A stretch of DNA of 64,000 bases. Origin: Stercorarius parasiticus. Taxonomy: Eukaryota; Chordata; Aves; Charadriiformes; Stercorariidae. Made by a program: the position numbers and the translations under genes. Below are positions 54,666 through 64,000 of this stretch, piece after piece. Position 1 is the first letter of the stretch, and each line of letters begins with the position of its first letter. The stretch lies in contig VWZL01000111.1 in the NCBI GenBank assembly GCA_013396915.1, positions 389,854 to 453,853 on the forward strand, in the 5' to 3' direction. Below the pieces are notes generated by a model that was given only the letters and a program-made list of their open reading frames with translations, was not told where the DNA came from and did not search any database.

Positions 54666-57600
54666 AAGGTTGGTCCGGGGGAGGCGGCGGGCTCAGAGCC
54701 CGGGGCAGGGTGCCGGTTTCCTTAGGGTTTTCTGGGTAGCTGTGGGACAAGGGGCTGTGGCAGGAGGGACAGTCCTGCCAGGGGGCAAATGTGACACCAT
54801 GGGGGACATGGTGCTGGTGGCAGGAGGCTTGAGGAGACCAAGCTTGTCCAGCCCACTGCAGGACCAACCCATCCCAAAGCCTTGCCATGAGTGCTGCCTG
54901 GTCCCCAGTGCTGCTGCAGGGTGATGCCAGGGGGAGAGGGAACACCCCAGTCTCAGAGGGGGCAATGGAGGGACTGGGGGGTGTTGGCACTGCCAGGCCC
55001 CTTTCTAAGTGACTTGAGGAGGTTTGCTTCCCCCTCCCCAGCAATGTCACAGCCTTGATGTGCTCATCTTGGGGAGAGGGAGATAAATGCTGTGATGGCA
55101 GGAGGCTGGGAGGGGGGGATGCGCTCACACACAGCGCTTAATGGGGAAGGATGGGATTACAGGGGTCACGCTAGGTGAGCAGCTTCCTTCGCGGAGCTGA
55201 TGGTATCAAAGCAGGTGCCCCCGGCTGCAAATACCTTGGGCAAACAAACAGGACTGTCTAAGAGCAGGTGAGCTGGGGCACGGCTGGGCTGGGGGGTGCT
55301 CAGGGGTGGCGGGGGGCAGGAGGCTCTCTGTGCACGGGGAGTGAAGCGTGCGGGGCTCCTGGTGTGAGGGCTGCCTTGTTTTGAGTAGGGTGGGGGGAAA
55401 AATTCAGTTGTGTGTTTATGTGTGTACGTGGGGTCCCCATGCTGGAGATGCATGTAAGGGTGTGGAGCCTGTCGCTCTCCCATGGGGTGGTGGAGGGAGC
55501 CAGACGATGCCCCAGCCCAGGTGATGGCCCTGGGATTGCTCTGGCAGGTGGTTGACTCTGAGCACCCTTCCTCTCTGCTGCATTTCAGGAGGTGGTATTG
55601 CTGGGGATGGATCTCTCCCTGCTCTGGCAGCAGCAGGGCACCCTGACTGAGCCATGCAGCAGAGAAACGTAGCCATAGCATGGCTTGATGTGGAGGTCAC
55701 CATGCATGAGCACCATGGCCATGCACCCATGCTGCCGCCCTCCTGAACTGGCCTTCTGCGCCAGGTAAGAAGCTCCGGCTGCTTGCTGCAGGGTCTGGGC
55801 TAGGTGCAGCCCCTCTGGGCTGGGCCTTGGTTGCCTGTTTCCAGCTGGGTGGCTGGGCAGGGCCAGCAGCTCCCAGAGGATGCTCTGTTTTCAGAGGTCA
55901 GGACTGAGTTGCTTTTTCAGGGATGGAGGAGTAGGATGGGGAGCTGCTGTGCTGAGTGTGACCAGGTAGTGGTTTTCCTTGTGATGTCCCAGCCCATCCT
56001 GCCCCAACCATTTTCTTGCTGGGTTTCAGCTCTCTGTGGCTGAGGCGCAGCGGTGACCGTGCTGTAGGTGGGGCTGGTCCCCTGCTCCATGAGCTAGCTC
56101 TCCATGGCTGGTTCCCACACTGAACTGAGGTAATGCTGCTTGTCTCTGAGGCTTGGCTGCATGGCCTACAGAGGAAGCCAGTGGGACATGCCTGGAGAAG
56201 CAGCATCCCCTATACTATCCCACGATGCAGCAGCTCTGCGAGAGAGAGATGCACGGCACTTCAGTGGCATCAGGTATAAGGAAAAGGGCCAGCAGAGCCA
56301 CCCTTAGTTGGGACCACCCTGGTGGCAGGTGTGATGAGTGTCCTGCCCTCTGCAGTGTTAGCTGACTGTGCTCTATCCCTGTTCTGTCCTGCCGGCCAGT
56401 GGGTGCAGGTACCTCTGCTATTGCCTCAGGGAGCCGCTGGCACCCAAAAGCGCAGGGCTGGCCCTGGCAGAGCTGAGCCAGGCACACATTGGAACCAGAG
56501 AGGAACAGCAGGATCTGGAAGGGCTGGGCTGCTGGTAATTCCCAACCTCTTCCTGCCAACACGCCTTGCAGAGGGAAATGCCACTCGTGCACTATGTGGG
56601 AACATCCCTGTATGCTGGAGAAGCCGAAACTCAGGTCTGGGGTCACTTCCTGCTCGCTGGTGCTTAGTCATGTGCTGGGTGGTCCCCAGCATGCCTTGAG
56701 CTGGCTGGGAGCCTGGACGTGTGAGTGTTCACCCCACAGGCTGCTCTGTGGGAGGAAAAGAGGCTCCTTCAGCTCTCGTCTCCGCAGCGGGTGCCGGTGG
56801 CTCATTTACCACGGCTGCTCCCGGCTGCACATCCCGGCGCAGGAGGTTGCTTATGGCCAGGCTCTGCTCCGGGCGTTCGCAGGCTGCGATAGCTGCTCAG
56901 TGTGTCTGCTGGCAGCGGGTGTGCATGTCCCCAGCTCCACAGCGCCGCCCGGAATACAAGAGCGGGTTTTTTCCACAGAGGTGCTTCTACGACAGCTGTG
57001 GCTTTATGCTCTGCAGCAGGGGCACAGTAGAAGGCGCTGGGGGAGCACAGAGTGATGCTGGAGCAGGGGCTGTGACACAAGTTGGGTTTAAACTCACAAA
57101 CACATAAAGCAGGTGCTAAAAGTGAATGTGGCTGGGCTGTGGTAGAGCTTCTTGCAAGACAGCCGGGGTGAGGCTCCATTGCAGCCGTCCCGCACCGTCC
57201 CCTCCCACGTCCCCACCACAGCCCGCCTTGCGTCAGGGCGGTGTTAGCAGCTCTGAGCTCGACAACCGCGGCCAAGATACCCGGAGGTCGCAGGTGTCCT
57301 GGCCTTCGACCCCTCTGAGGCGTGAATCTAATCGCTCTGGCCTGGGCTGTCCCTGACACTGGCAGGACTGTCACCGCTGGCCATGCATCCCTGCCAGGGC
57401 TGTTGGCAGCTGGGGGGATAAGATCTGCCCGGAGTGGCTGGGCTGTGCCCTGAGGGGATTTAGGACCTGCTGGAGGGATCCTCCCAAGGAGGCATCTTGA
57501 TGCAGGTTGCGCAGGGACCTTGCAGTCCCCTGTCTCCAGTCCCAGTGGTGGCAGAGCCCTAGGCTGGATGGGCAGGATTTGGCCTCCGCAGTGGCCTTGC

Positions 57601-60239
57601 TGGTGAGAGTTCTGCATTGGGGCTGTGGGACACCCCGTACCCCCTCCATGGCTCCAGACCCTGCTCCCCTGATGGGCTCAGGGGCCTGAAAACCCCATGC
57701 TGCAGCACAGAAGGTTTTGGGGGCTGGATAGGAGGGTTGTTGCGGGTGGGCAGAGCCCGGGATGAGGAGAGAACAGGGGACAGGGATCTTGTCTGTGGCA
57801 GGTCTGCCCTGCTAGACCTCCTGCTGCTCAGCTCATAGGGGAGGGCAGCATGGTCTAATGGTGGGGCTGGACCCCCAGGAGATAGGATTTTGCTCCTGGG
57901 GAAAAAGTGGGAGCAGAATCATTGGAGACCTCTCAAACCCCATCTGAACTCCCTGGATGCTTGCTCCTGTGCCCAGGCTGGCTCCCTGCAGCCCTGACCC
58001 ATCCCTGCACACCCTGGAGATGGTGTCTGCACCATGATGGGAGCCTGGGCATCTCATGCATGCCATGGCCATACTCCAGGGTGGTGTGAAGTCCCCTACC
58101 GCAGCCAGTTCCCAGGAGAATCCAGTTACAGACTGTCTTCAGTCTCTGACCATGGCTTTGCCTGGGACCACATGCTTCCCACCTTCCCAAAACACAGAGG
58201 TGTGCAGGGTGGCTCAGAGACCAGAGGTGGGGAGCTGGAGAGGGGCACCGTTCCTGTGACAGACCTAGTGCCAGTGTGGGGTGGGGGCTGTAGGACTGAC
58301 AGGAGCTGGAGGGGCTGGGTTGGATAAGGGTAGCAGGGGGTTTGGGGCAGGTCTGTGGGTCTGGCCAGCAAGCTGAGGGGCTGCAGCCACCCTGGGGGAG
58401 CAGCAGGTGCCATGGGGAATGTGGACACCTCACCATTTCTTTGGGGTTTGCACTTGCTGGCCCTGTGGCCTCCCATCCCCGTCCCCCCGGCTCTCACCGG
58501 GCCGTGTAGGGTGCCCCAGGGGCTGGCTCCCCGGGGCCAGGGTCAGGATGAGCTGTGGCTCTGCTGGGCTGGGATGTCAAAGGGGCCATAACCCTGGTGT
58601 TTTGCAAACTCCTGGGGTCAGCAGTTCAGCTGCCACTGACACAGGGGCCTGGAGACACACACGGGCATTTTGGGTGGATGCTATAAGCAAACAAACGAAG
58701 GTAGAGTTACAGCCGACGGACAGCCCCCCCCACCCCGGCCACTGCTGTTGGTTTTAGGCTTAACCCCCCCTCCCCGGGCTGGGCGCAGGAGTCCTTTTCC
58801 TAAGAGGACCCAAACCAAAACCAAATCACCCAGCCTGGCTGGCTGGGAGCAGAGGCTGGACCTGGGCAGCACAGGGCCAGCATTTTGCATCATTCTCTCA
58901 GCTCCTCATGGCCATGAAGGAACCCCTGAGCCCTTCCCACAGAGAGGACAGTGACCCCCGGCACTGAGTGATGGCTCCCACCTTCCTGGGTGGCCAGTGG
59001 AGCCCCCTCCCACCCAGCATGGCTTTGACCCCTCTTCCCAACCCTGCCTGGTGGTGTGTGGCTGGAGACACGGGGGAGGGTGCTGCTGCTTGGCCTGGGG
59101 CTCCAATACTGGGGAAGTGGTGCCAGCAGGAAATATCTCGGCACCAGGCATTGGAGGAGCTATTTGGTCTGTGCAATGGGGTCAGGAATGTAGTGGAGCT
59201 CTGTAAATGCCAGGAGCGCACACATCCTCATCCACATGTGCATGTGTGTCACCCCTTCCCCATGCACACGTGTCATGGCCACACCTGGTCGGGCTGCTTA
59301 TTTATTGGACACTGTTAGATGCAGAGCAGATTTGCACAAAAATGCTCAACCTTGGGTTTAAATCACACAGGGCTGGGAATGCCACCTTCTCCCTGAGCTG
59401 CTCCCATGTCAACAGCTCTTGCTAGGAGCCTTCAGTCTTTGTTTCTGGCTTGCCTAGCTCAAGACCAGCCATGGGACTCTGCGTGGGCCCCTTCCCAAGC
59501 TGGATGGTTGCAGAGCCATCCCAGTTCTCTCTCCTTGCAGGTGGATGTGGCCTGGGGGTGCGTCTCCCCGTCACTGCCCTCCACAAGGCTCCTGGCCTCG
59601 CTCAGCACTGCCAGATCTTTACCCGTGTTCCTGTCTCACCTCTGAACCCCTGCCATGTGCTGGGCTCGGCAGAGCCAAACATAGCCATGAGGGAGATGCT
59701 TAACACCAATGGAAAATCCTTCCCTGCATCCATGGACTGCCCTGGATGAACGCCAGGGGACCAGGAGCGAAGCTGCCCTGTTCTGAGCCACCCAAGCCTG
59801 CCCCTGCTGTGCTGGTGTGGGCAGTGAGCTCTTCTCCAAATCACCCAGCCTGGGTGGAAAGCAGAGCCCAGCTTTGACCCCTCTGATTGATAGGCAGGAG
59901 CATCGCTTCCTGGGAGTCAGCACGTGGCCACTGGAGGATGATGGCTCCAGTATTGACACCAGCACTTCCAGGAGCACAGCCTGAAATTATGGAAGCAAAG
60001 GCCATGTTTCCAGAAAGCTGCTGGGCAGGAGAGACAGGAGATGATGAAGCCATCTCCAAAGGGCAGAGGAGTGAGCCCAGTTCCCTGGAATGAAGCCACG
60101 AGAGCAGACTGCCAAAGAGGGACCTAACGGGGACACGTCACCCAGGTTGGTCCTGCACTGGGGTGGGCACAGCTCCAGGGGACTGTGACCAGAACACAGG
60201 GCTAGTCTCCTGGCCTGGCGTTCCCACCACCCACGAAAC

Positions 60240-60420
60240 ATGCCTCAACCCTGCTGCTAGTAATTGAATAGAGAGGAGAATTAATTGTGAGTGGGCTGTG
60301 TCTCCCCTCCCCGCTCCTCGTTTGCCCCCGGGGCTGCCTTGGCGCTATGGGTAGCGAAGACAAGGTCATTCCCATGTAACACATCCCGGTGGGGTTCGGC
60401 CAAGTTCCTTCCCTTGGGGG
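60240..60420. promoter_or_regulatory. candidate enhancer
   Basis: CTAGTAATTGAATAGAGAGG and GGAGAATTAATTGTGAGTGG carry tandem ATTA cores. They are followed by CpG-containing sequence (TTGGCGCTATGGGTAGCGAAG) unusual for the flanks. Candidate conserved element of the FGF8 regulatory domain; not tested. Confidence 0.35.
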
Positions 60421-62869
60421 GTGGGGAGCAGGTTAATGGCGAGCGGTGGGATCGCCTCAGGCTGCTCCGCGCTGCTCAGGCATGGAGGAGCTGCTGTTGC
60501 CTCCGAAACGCCCCATTAATGCTGCAGTCCCTCTGTGAAGGATCAGCGGGCAGGGCTGGGGGTGCTGGGCTGCAGGACTGGGAAGGGTGAGAGTGGAGTG
60601 GGCTAGCATCCCTCTGGCTCTGCTGGGAAGCCTCCACGTGTTTATTCTGGGGTGGCAAAATCTGGTTTATGGCCAAGCATCCTCCAGGCATAGCTGTAAA
60701 CTGTTACAGGATCCTGGTTTTCATGAGTTTCGGCTCTCCATCATACGGTGTTGGAGGGGAGGGGGATGCTCGGTGCAGCGCAGTGCTGCCTGCGCTCCAG
60801 TGTCCTCCTCTTTGTGTGCCCCAGCTTTTGGCTAACCCTCAGCCTCAACCCACCACCTATTCTGTCTGTCCCCTTTCAAGTCTCCTCGCCCTCCAGTCAG
60901 CTCCATCTTGCAGTGTGCTGTTGCAGGTGCTGCTCTCCTCTGTCAGTCGGGATTAGCGCTGTGGTCCTGTCTATGTCCCTGGCCTCGCAGGAGCAGGTCA
61001 CTGTGCCTCTTGGCCCTTCTCTGTGGGTGACAGCAATGTCCTGCTCGCTTCTCTGCCTGATAGTTCCCCCTGGCAAAGAGATGTTCAAGCCAAACCTCCT
61101 GCGGGTGTTTTGCTGGCTACCCCTCACCTCAAATTCTCCCAGCCTCCTCTTGTTACGTGAACTCACAGTTTGCTAAGAGCTCTTGCCTCCATTTGCCCTG
61201 GTGTGGACTGGTTGCCCCTAAAGCTGTGGTTGATGCTGGTTTTTTGGCTCTGCCTTTCTGAAATAAGCGATGCTAGTGGGGAGGTTTTAGGTTGATGAAC
61301 AGTGAGGAGTTGGTAACAGCAGCACCTTGCTGGCTTTGACCAGTTTTGGGGAGCGGGGGCTTGCTCTGCCATCCCTCGCCCTGGTAGGAGGAGAGGGGTG
61401 TCATCGGACCACTTCTGACCTGGACTGGCAGGTCAGATGGTGCCCTAGAATGCCAGGCAGGGATGATGCCCTAGAAGAAGCAGGCTGGAAGCTGGAGCTG
61501 GGACCTGACTGTGTCCTGCAGATGTGGGAAGGGACATGCTGGGAGAGAGCAGGGATGATGCTGGGCTGGCCCTGGGGTGGGGGGGCGCAGAACTGGGGGT
61601 CACAGGGGAAATGGGAAGAGATGCCCCACAGCACCCCCTGTGCTCTCTCCAGTCTCTGCTGTACAATGGCACAGGCAGTGCCCTCCCAGGATCTCAAACT
61701 CCCTCCCCTGCTGCTCCTTCCATCTCCTCAAATCCTGTCCTGGTCTGCTCACTGCCAGACTGCAGCCTGGGCTGCTCCAGGAGCTACTCCCACAGTTCCC
61801 GGCTGCCGGGAGGCTCCATCTGGGGTGCAAAGGGGAGGCGGAGGTGGGGAATGCCCGGGAGCAAGCCTGGACACTAGTCAGGCTGAGTCAGCCATCTGTG
61901 TCCTGGTTCCTCTCTCAGGTCCTGCTTCTTGGTGTTGCAGCCCTGTGGCTGCACCTGGGCACCCTCAGCTTTGGGGGAAAAGTGGTGAAAGGGCCGCAGC
62001 TCACATCTCAGGTGTTTGGTGCTTCAGCTGCAGCATTTAACATCCCTGAAGAACGTAAAATACATGAGCTATTCCCTGAGGGAGACATATTCCTGTGCCT
62101 GCCCAGCCTGAACGTGGTCCCAGATCAGGGCAACGGAGCAGTAGTGCATCAGAATGGGATGTGATGGGATCACGCTGGTAGCCTCCTCCAGGGATCACAG
62201 CCTGGCGGCTGCCTGGAGCACTGAGGACATAGCACGTCCTCAAGTCTTTCTGCTGGGAGGGAATTTCTTCCACCAGCTCCATAGCAGCTTGGCCTGAGGC
62301 CCGACTGGTCTCAGGAGCACCAGGCTGGGGTTTCTCTGCTCCGCAGGAGAGCCAGACAAGCCATTTAGCCTCAGTGCCTAGGGATGGAGGGGACCCTCAC
62401 CCCGTGGACCAGGGGACTTAGCTCAGATGGCCTGCGAAGGAGCTGATAGGCAAGGCTGATTCCCCTTGTGCTGCCTTGCACAGAAGAAAGACTTTCCAGA
62501 GAGGCTTGGTTTTAACTTAGAAAACAAAAAGGGGGGGTGTCATTCTTGATGCAACATGGGTGACCCTGTGGTGGACTGGAAAGCACCGAGGGAAGGAGGC
62601 GAATGCCTCTGTGCAGGCACCAAGCTTTCCTGCAAGGAACAGATCGTGGCCAGGAGCCAAGGCAGAAGCAGAGGTGGGACGAGCCCAGCAGCCGTGATGC
62701 TGCCTGTCCCCAGCTGCTGTCACCAACCCGCTCGTGTCTCTCCCCAAAGGTGGGGTAGGACACGGGCTGTGGAGGCCTTGGCTGAGGGCCTGAGGATGGC
62801 TGGCAGGAGCATCGTCTGTCATCCGCTGTCAGGCGAAGTGTGGCCACCCCTGGGTGATCCCGCACCAGG

Positions 62870-63160
62870 TTGATTTTACAGCCATGACTGGCACTTGAGC
62901 CTGTTTGCCGAGGGCAGGGGGCACACGGGGCTGTCAGCTCGTGGCTGCCTCTGACCCCATACAGGACACCATAAATCTCCCGGTTTAAGGCAGCCTGGGC
63001 TGTTCTAGATGTAGTGCTGTTGAACACGATGTGCGGGATAACACGCGGCGCGACCCTGCGCCCACCAGAGGGGTGGCCGCCAGTGAGCAAGAATAGCATC
63101 TGGGAAAGAGACAGCGCCCAAATCCCTTTAATTTTTTATATATAAAAAAGCAAGGATTGT
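62870..63160. promoter_or_regulatory. candidate conserved non-coding element
   Basis: GGTTGATTTTACAGCC, GGACACCATAAATCTCCCGG and TTTAATTTTTTATATATAAA flank CpG-rich words (GATGTGCGGGATAACACGCG). The mixed composition differs from its surroundings. Function inferred. Confidence 0.3.
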
Positions 63161-64000
63161 CTGAACTTAGAGCACCAGGAGTAGCTAATGCTGCCTGCTC
63201 TGGTTTTGCCTGGTTTTCCTTAGGCAACCCAGAGAGACGGATACGGGGAGCTGCCTCACTCGTGCTGTGGCGCATCAGCTGTTCGCACAGCTCGACAGGG
63301 AGGGTTTTTTGCCTGAGCATGTGCTGAACCGATGAGCTGAGTGTGTGAGTGTTTGCTGCCCGTGGAAACCCTCTCTTCCTTCAGCTGAGCATCTCCAGTA
63401 CCCACCCTGCCCGTTCCTGTGGCGCTCCTAAAGTCTTCCACTTAAACACAGGTTTGGCCCAAGACTTTTTTCTAAATGTAGGAAAATGACTCAGAAACAT
63501 CCTTCCTGCCTTTTGCACCAGGAAAAAGAGAAGGAAAATGCACGAGGGGCTGATTTTGTGGGAAATTTTGGCCAGAACAAGGCAGTTGCCCACCCTGCGC
63601 TGTGCTAGGTTTGACAATACCAATGCAGGAGCTGTTTTTCTCCTTGAGTTCTGTGGTGCCAGCACAGGGATGGGGCAGTGCCCAGGCTCCCCTGCACACC
63701 TGCAACACCCCCCCGACAGTGACAATGCTGGGCAAGACCGGGTGAGACCCCTGGCACCCCTGGGAGATCCATCCCTGGAGGTGACTGTAGGGAGTGTTTT
63801 TGGGGTGAAACACTGAGTGTGGGGTGGGGAGAGGTGCGGGGCCACGTGTGTCTGGGGTTGTTGGGTGCCTGAACAAGGGGGAAAACGTGCGAGCTGGATG
63901 TCAGTGTGTGAGAGAGAGAAATGTCCTGTGACTGCAGCTGATGCGTGCCAATGTGTGCGAGGTGGGGGGGTGTATTTTTGGGGTAAGGATGAGCAAAGAG

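Larger units (their letters stand above)
52790..64000. other. NPM3-FGF8 intergenic region, no gene recognised
   Basis: GC-rich non-coding DNA. FGF8 is expected next by synteny, but none of its hallmark exons (FGF core with MNKKGKL, YTALQNAKYEGWY) is visible on either strand, so it must lie beyond the window. Holds a CpG-rich block and several AT-rich islands listed separately. Confidence 0.6.

Noticed and set aside
62512..63099. 195-codon - strand frame near the right end
   Set aside because: Mixed composition, no splice sites or known motif; the underlying DNA is better explained as a possible conserved non-coding element.
53000..64000. FGF8 exons, searched for because of synteny
   Set aside because: No FGF core motif on either strand; the gene is expected beyond the window.
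1..64000. tRNA, rRNA, CRISPR, IS elements, prophage or bacterial operons
   Set aside because: None seen; the sequence is vertebrate.

Overview
The window is vertebrate nuclear DNA, almost certainly from a bird. The evidence is: (a) multi-exon genes with GT-AG (and two GC-AG) introns; (b) CR1 LINE tails of the avian type near 25.6 kb and 30.0 kb; (c) three solo copies of one endogenous-retrovirus LTR family resembling LTRs common in neoavian birds; (d) the conserved gene order KCNIP2 - OGA (MGEA5) - NPM3, which in other vertebrates continues to FGF8. All three genes lie on the + strand. No bacterial-type features were seen (operons, ribosome-binding sites, CRISPR arrays, IS elements).

Layout. 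1-11077: GC-rich non-coding DNA of the KCNIP2 5' region, holding one alternative first coding exon (5263-5383) that encodes a membrane-spanning N-terminus. 11078-14893: the eight constitutive coding exons of KCNIP2, followed by a long 3'UTR with two poly(A) signals (to about 17.0 kb). 17.0-19.4 kb: intergenic, with two diverged copies of one ~450-bp sequence. 19.4-20.3 kb: CpG-rich OGA promoter and a 573-bp assembly gap that swallows OGA exon 1. 24376-43326: OGA exons 2-16, intact, separated by AT-rich introns with an LTR, CR1 pieces, a possible retrocopy, and in intron 10 two exon-like segments that splice in frame into an alternative C-terminus. 43.3-45.5 kb: OGA 3'UTR. 47455-47950: a second gap at the NPM3 promoter and exon 1. 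49080-51453: NPM3 exons 2-5, with one LTR in intron 3 and another in the 3'UTR. 52.8-64.0 kb: non-coding DNA between NPM3 and the expected FGF8 (no FGF8 exon seen), with a CpG-rich block and homeodomain-type AT-rich islands.

Function. KCNIP2 encodes KChIP2, a calcium-binding accessory subunit of Kv4 potassium channels. OGA encodes the enzyme that removes O-GlcNAc from nuclear and cytosolic proteins. NPM3 encodes a nucleoplasmin-family histone chaperone. They are neighbours by ancient synteny, not by shared pathway. Exon borders were read from splice consensus plus codon phase; every junction called keeps frame. Family knowledge is from memory; no database search was run.
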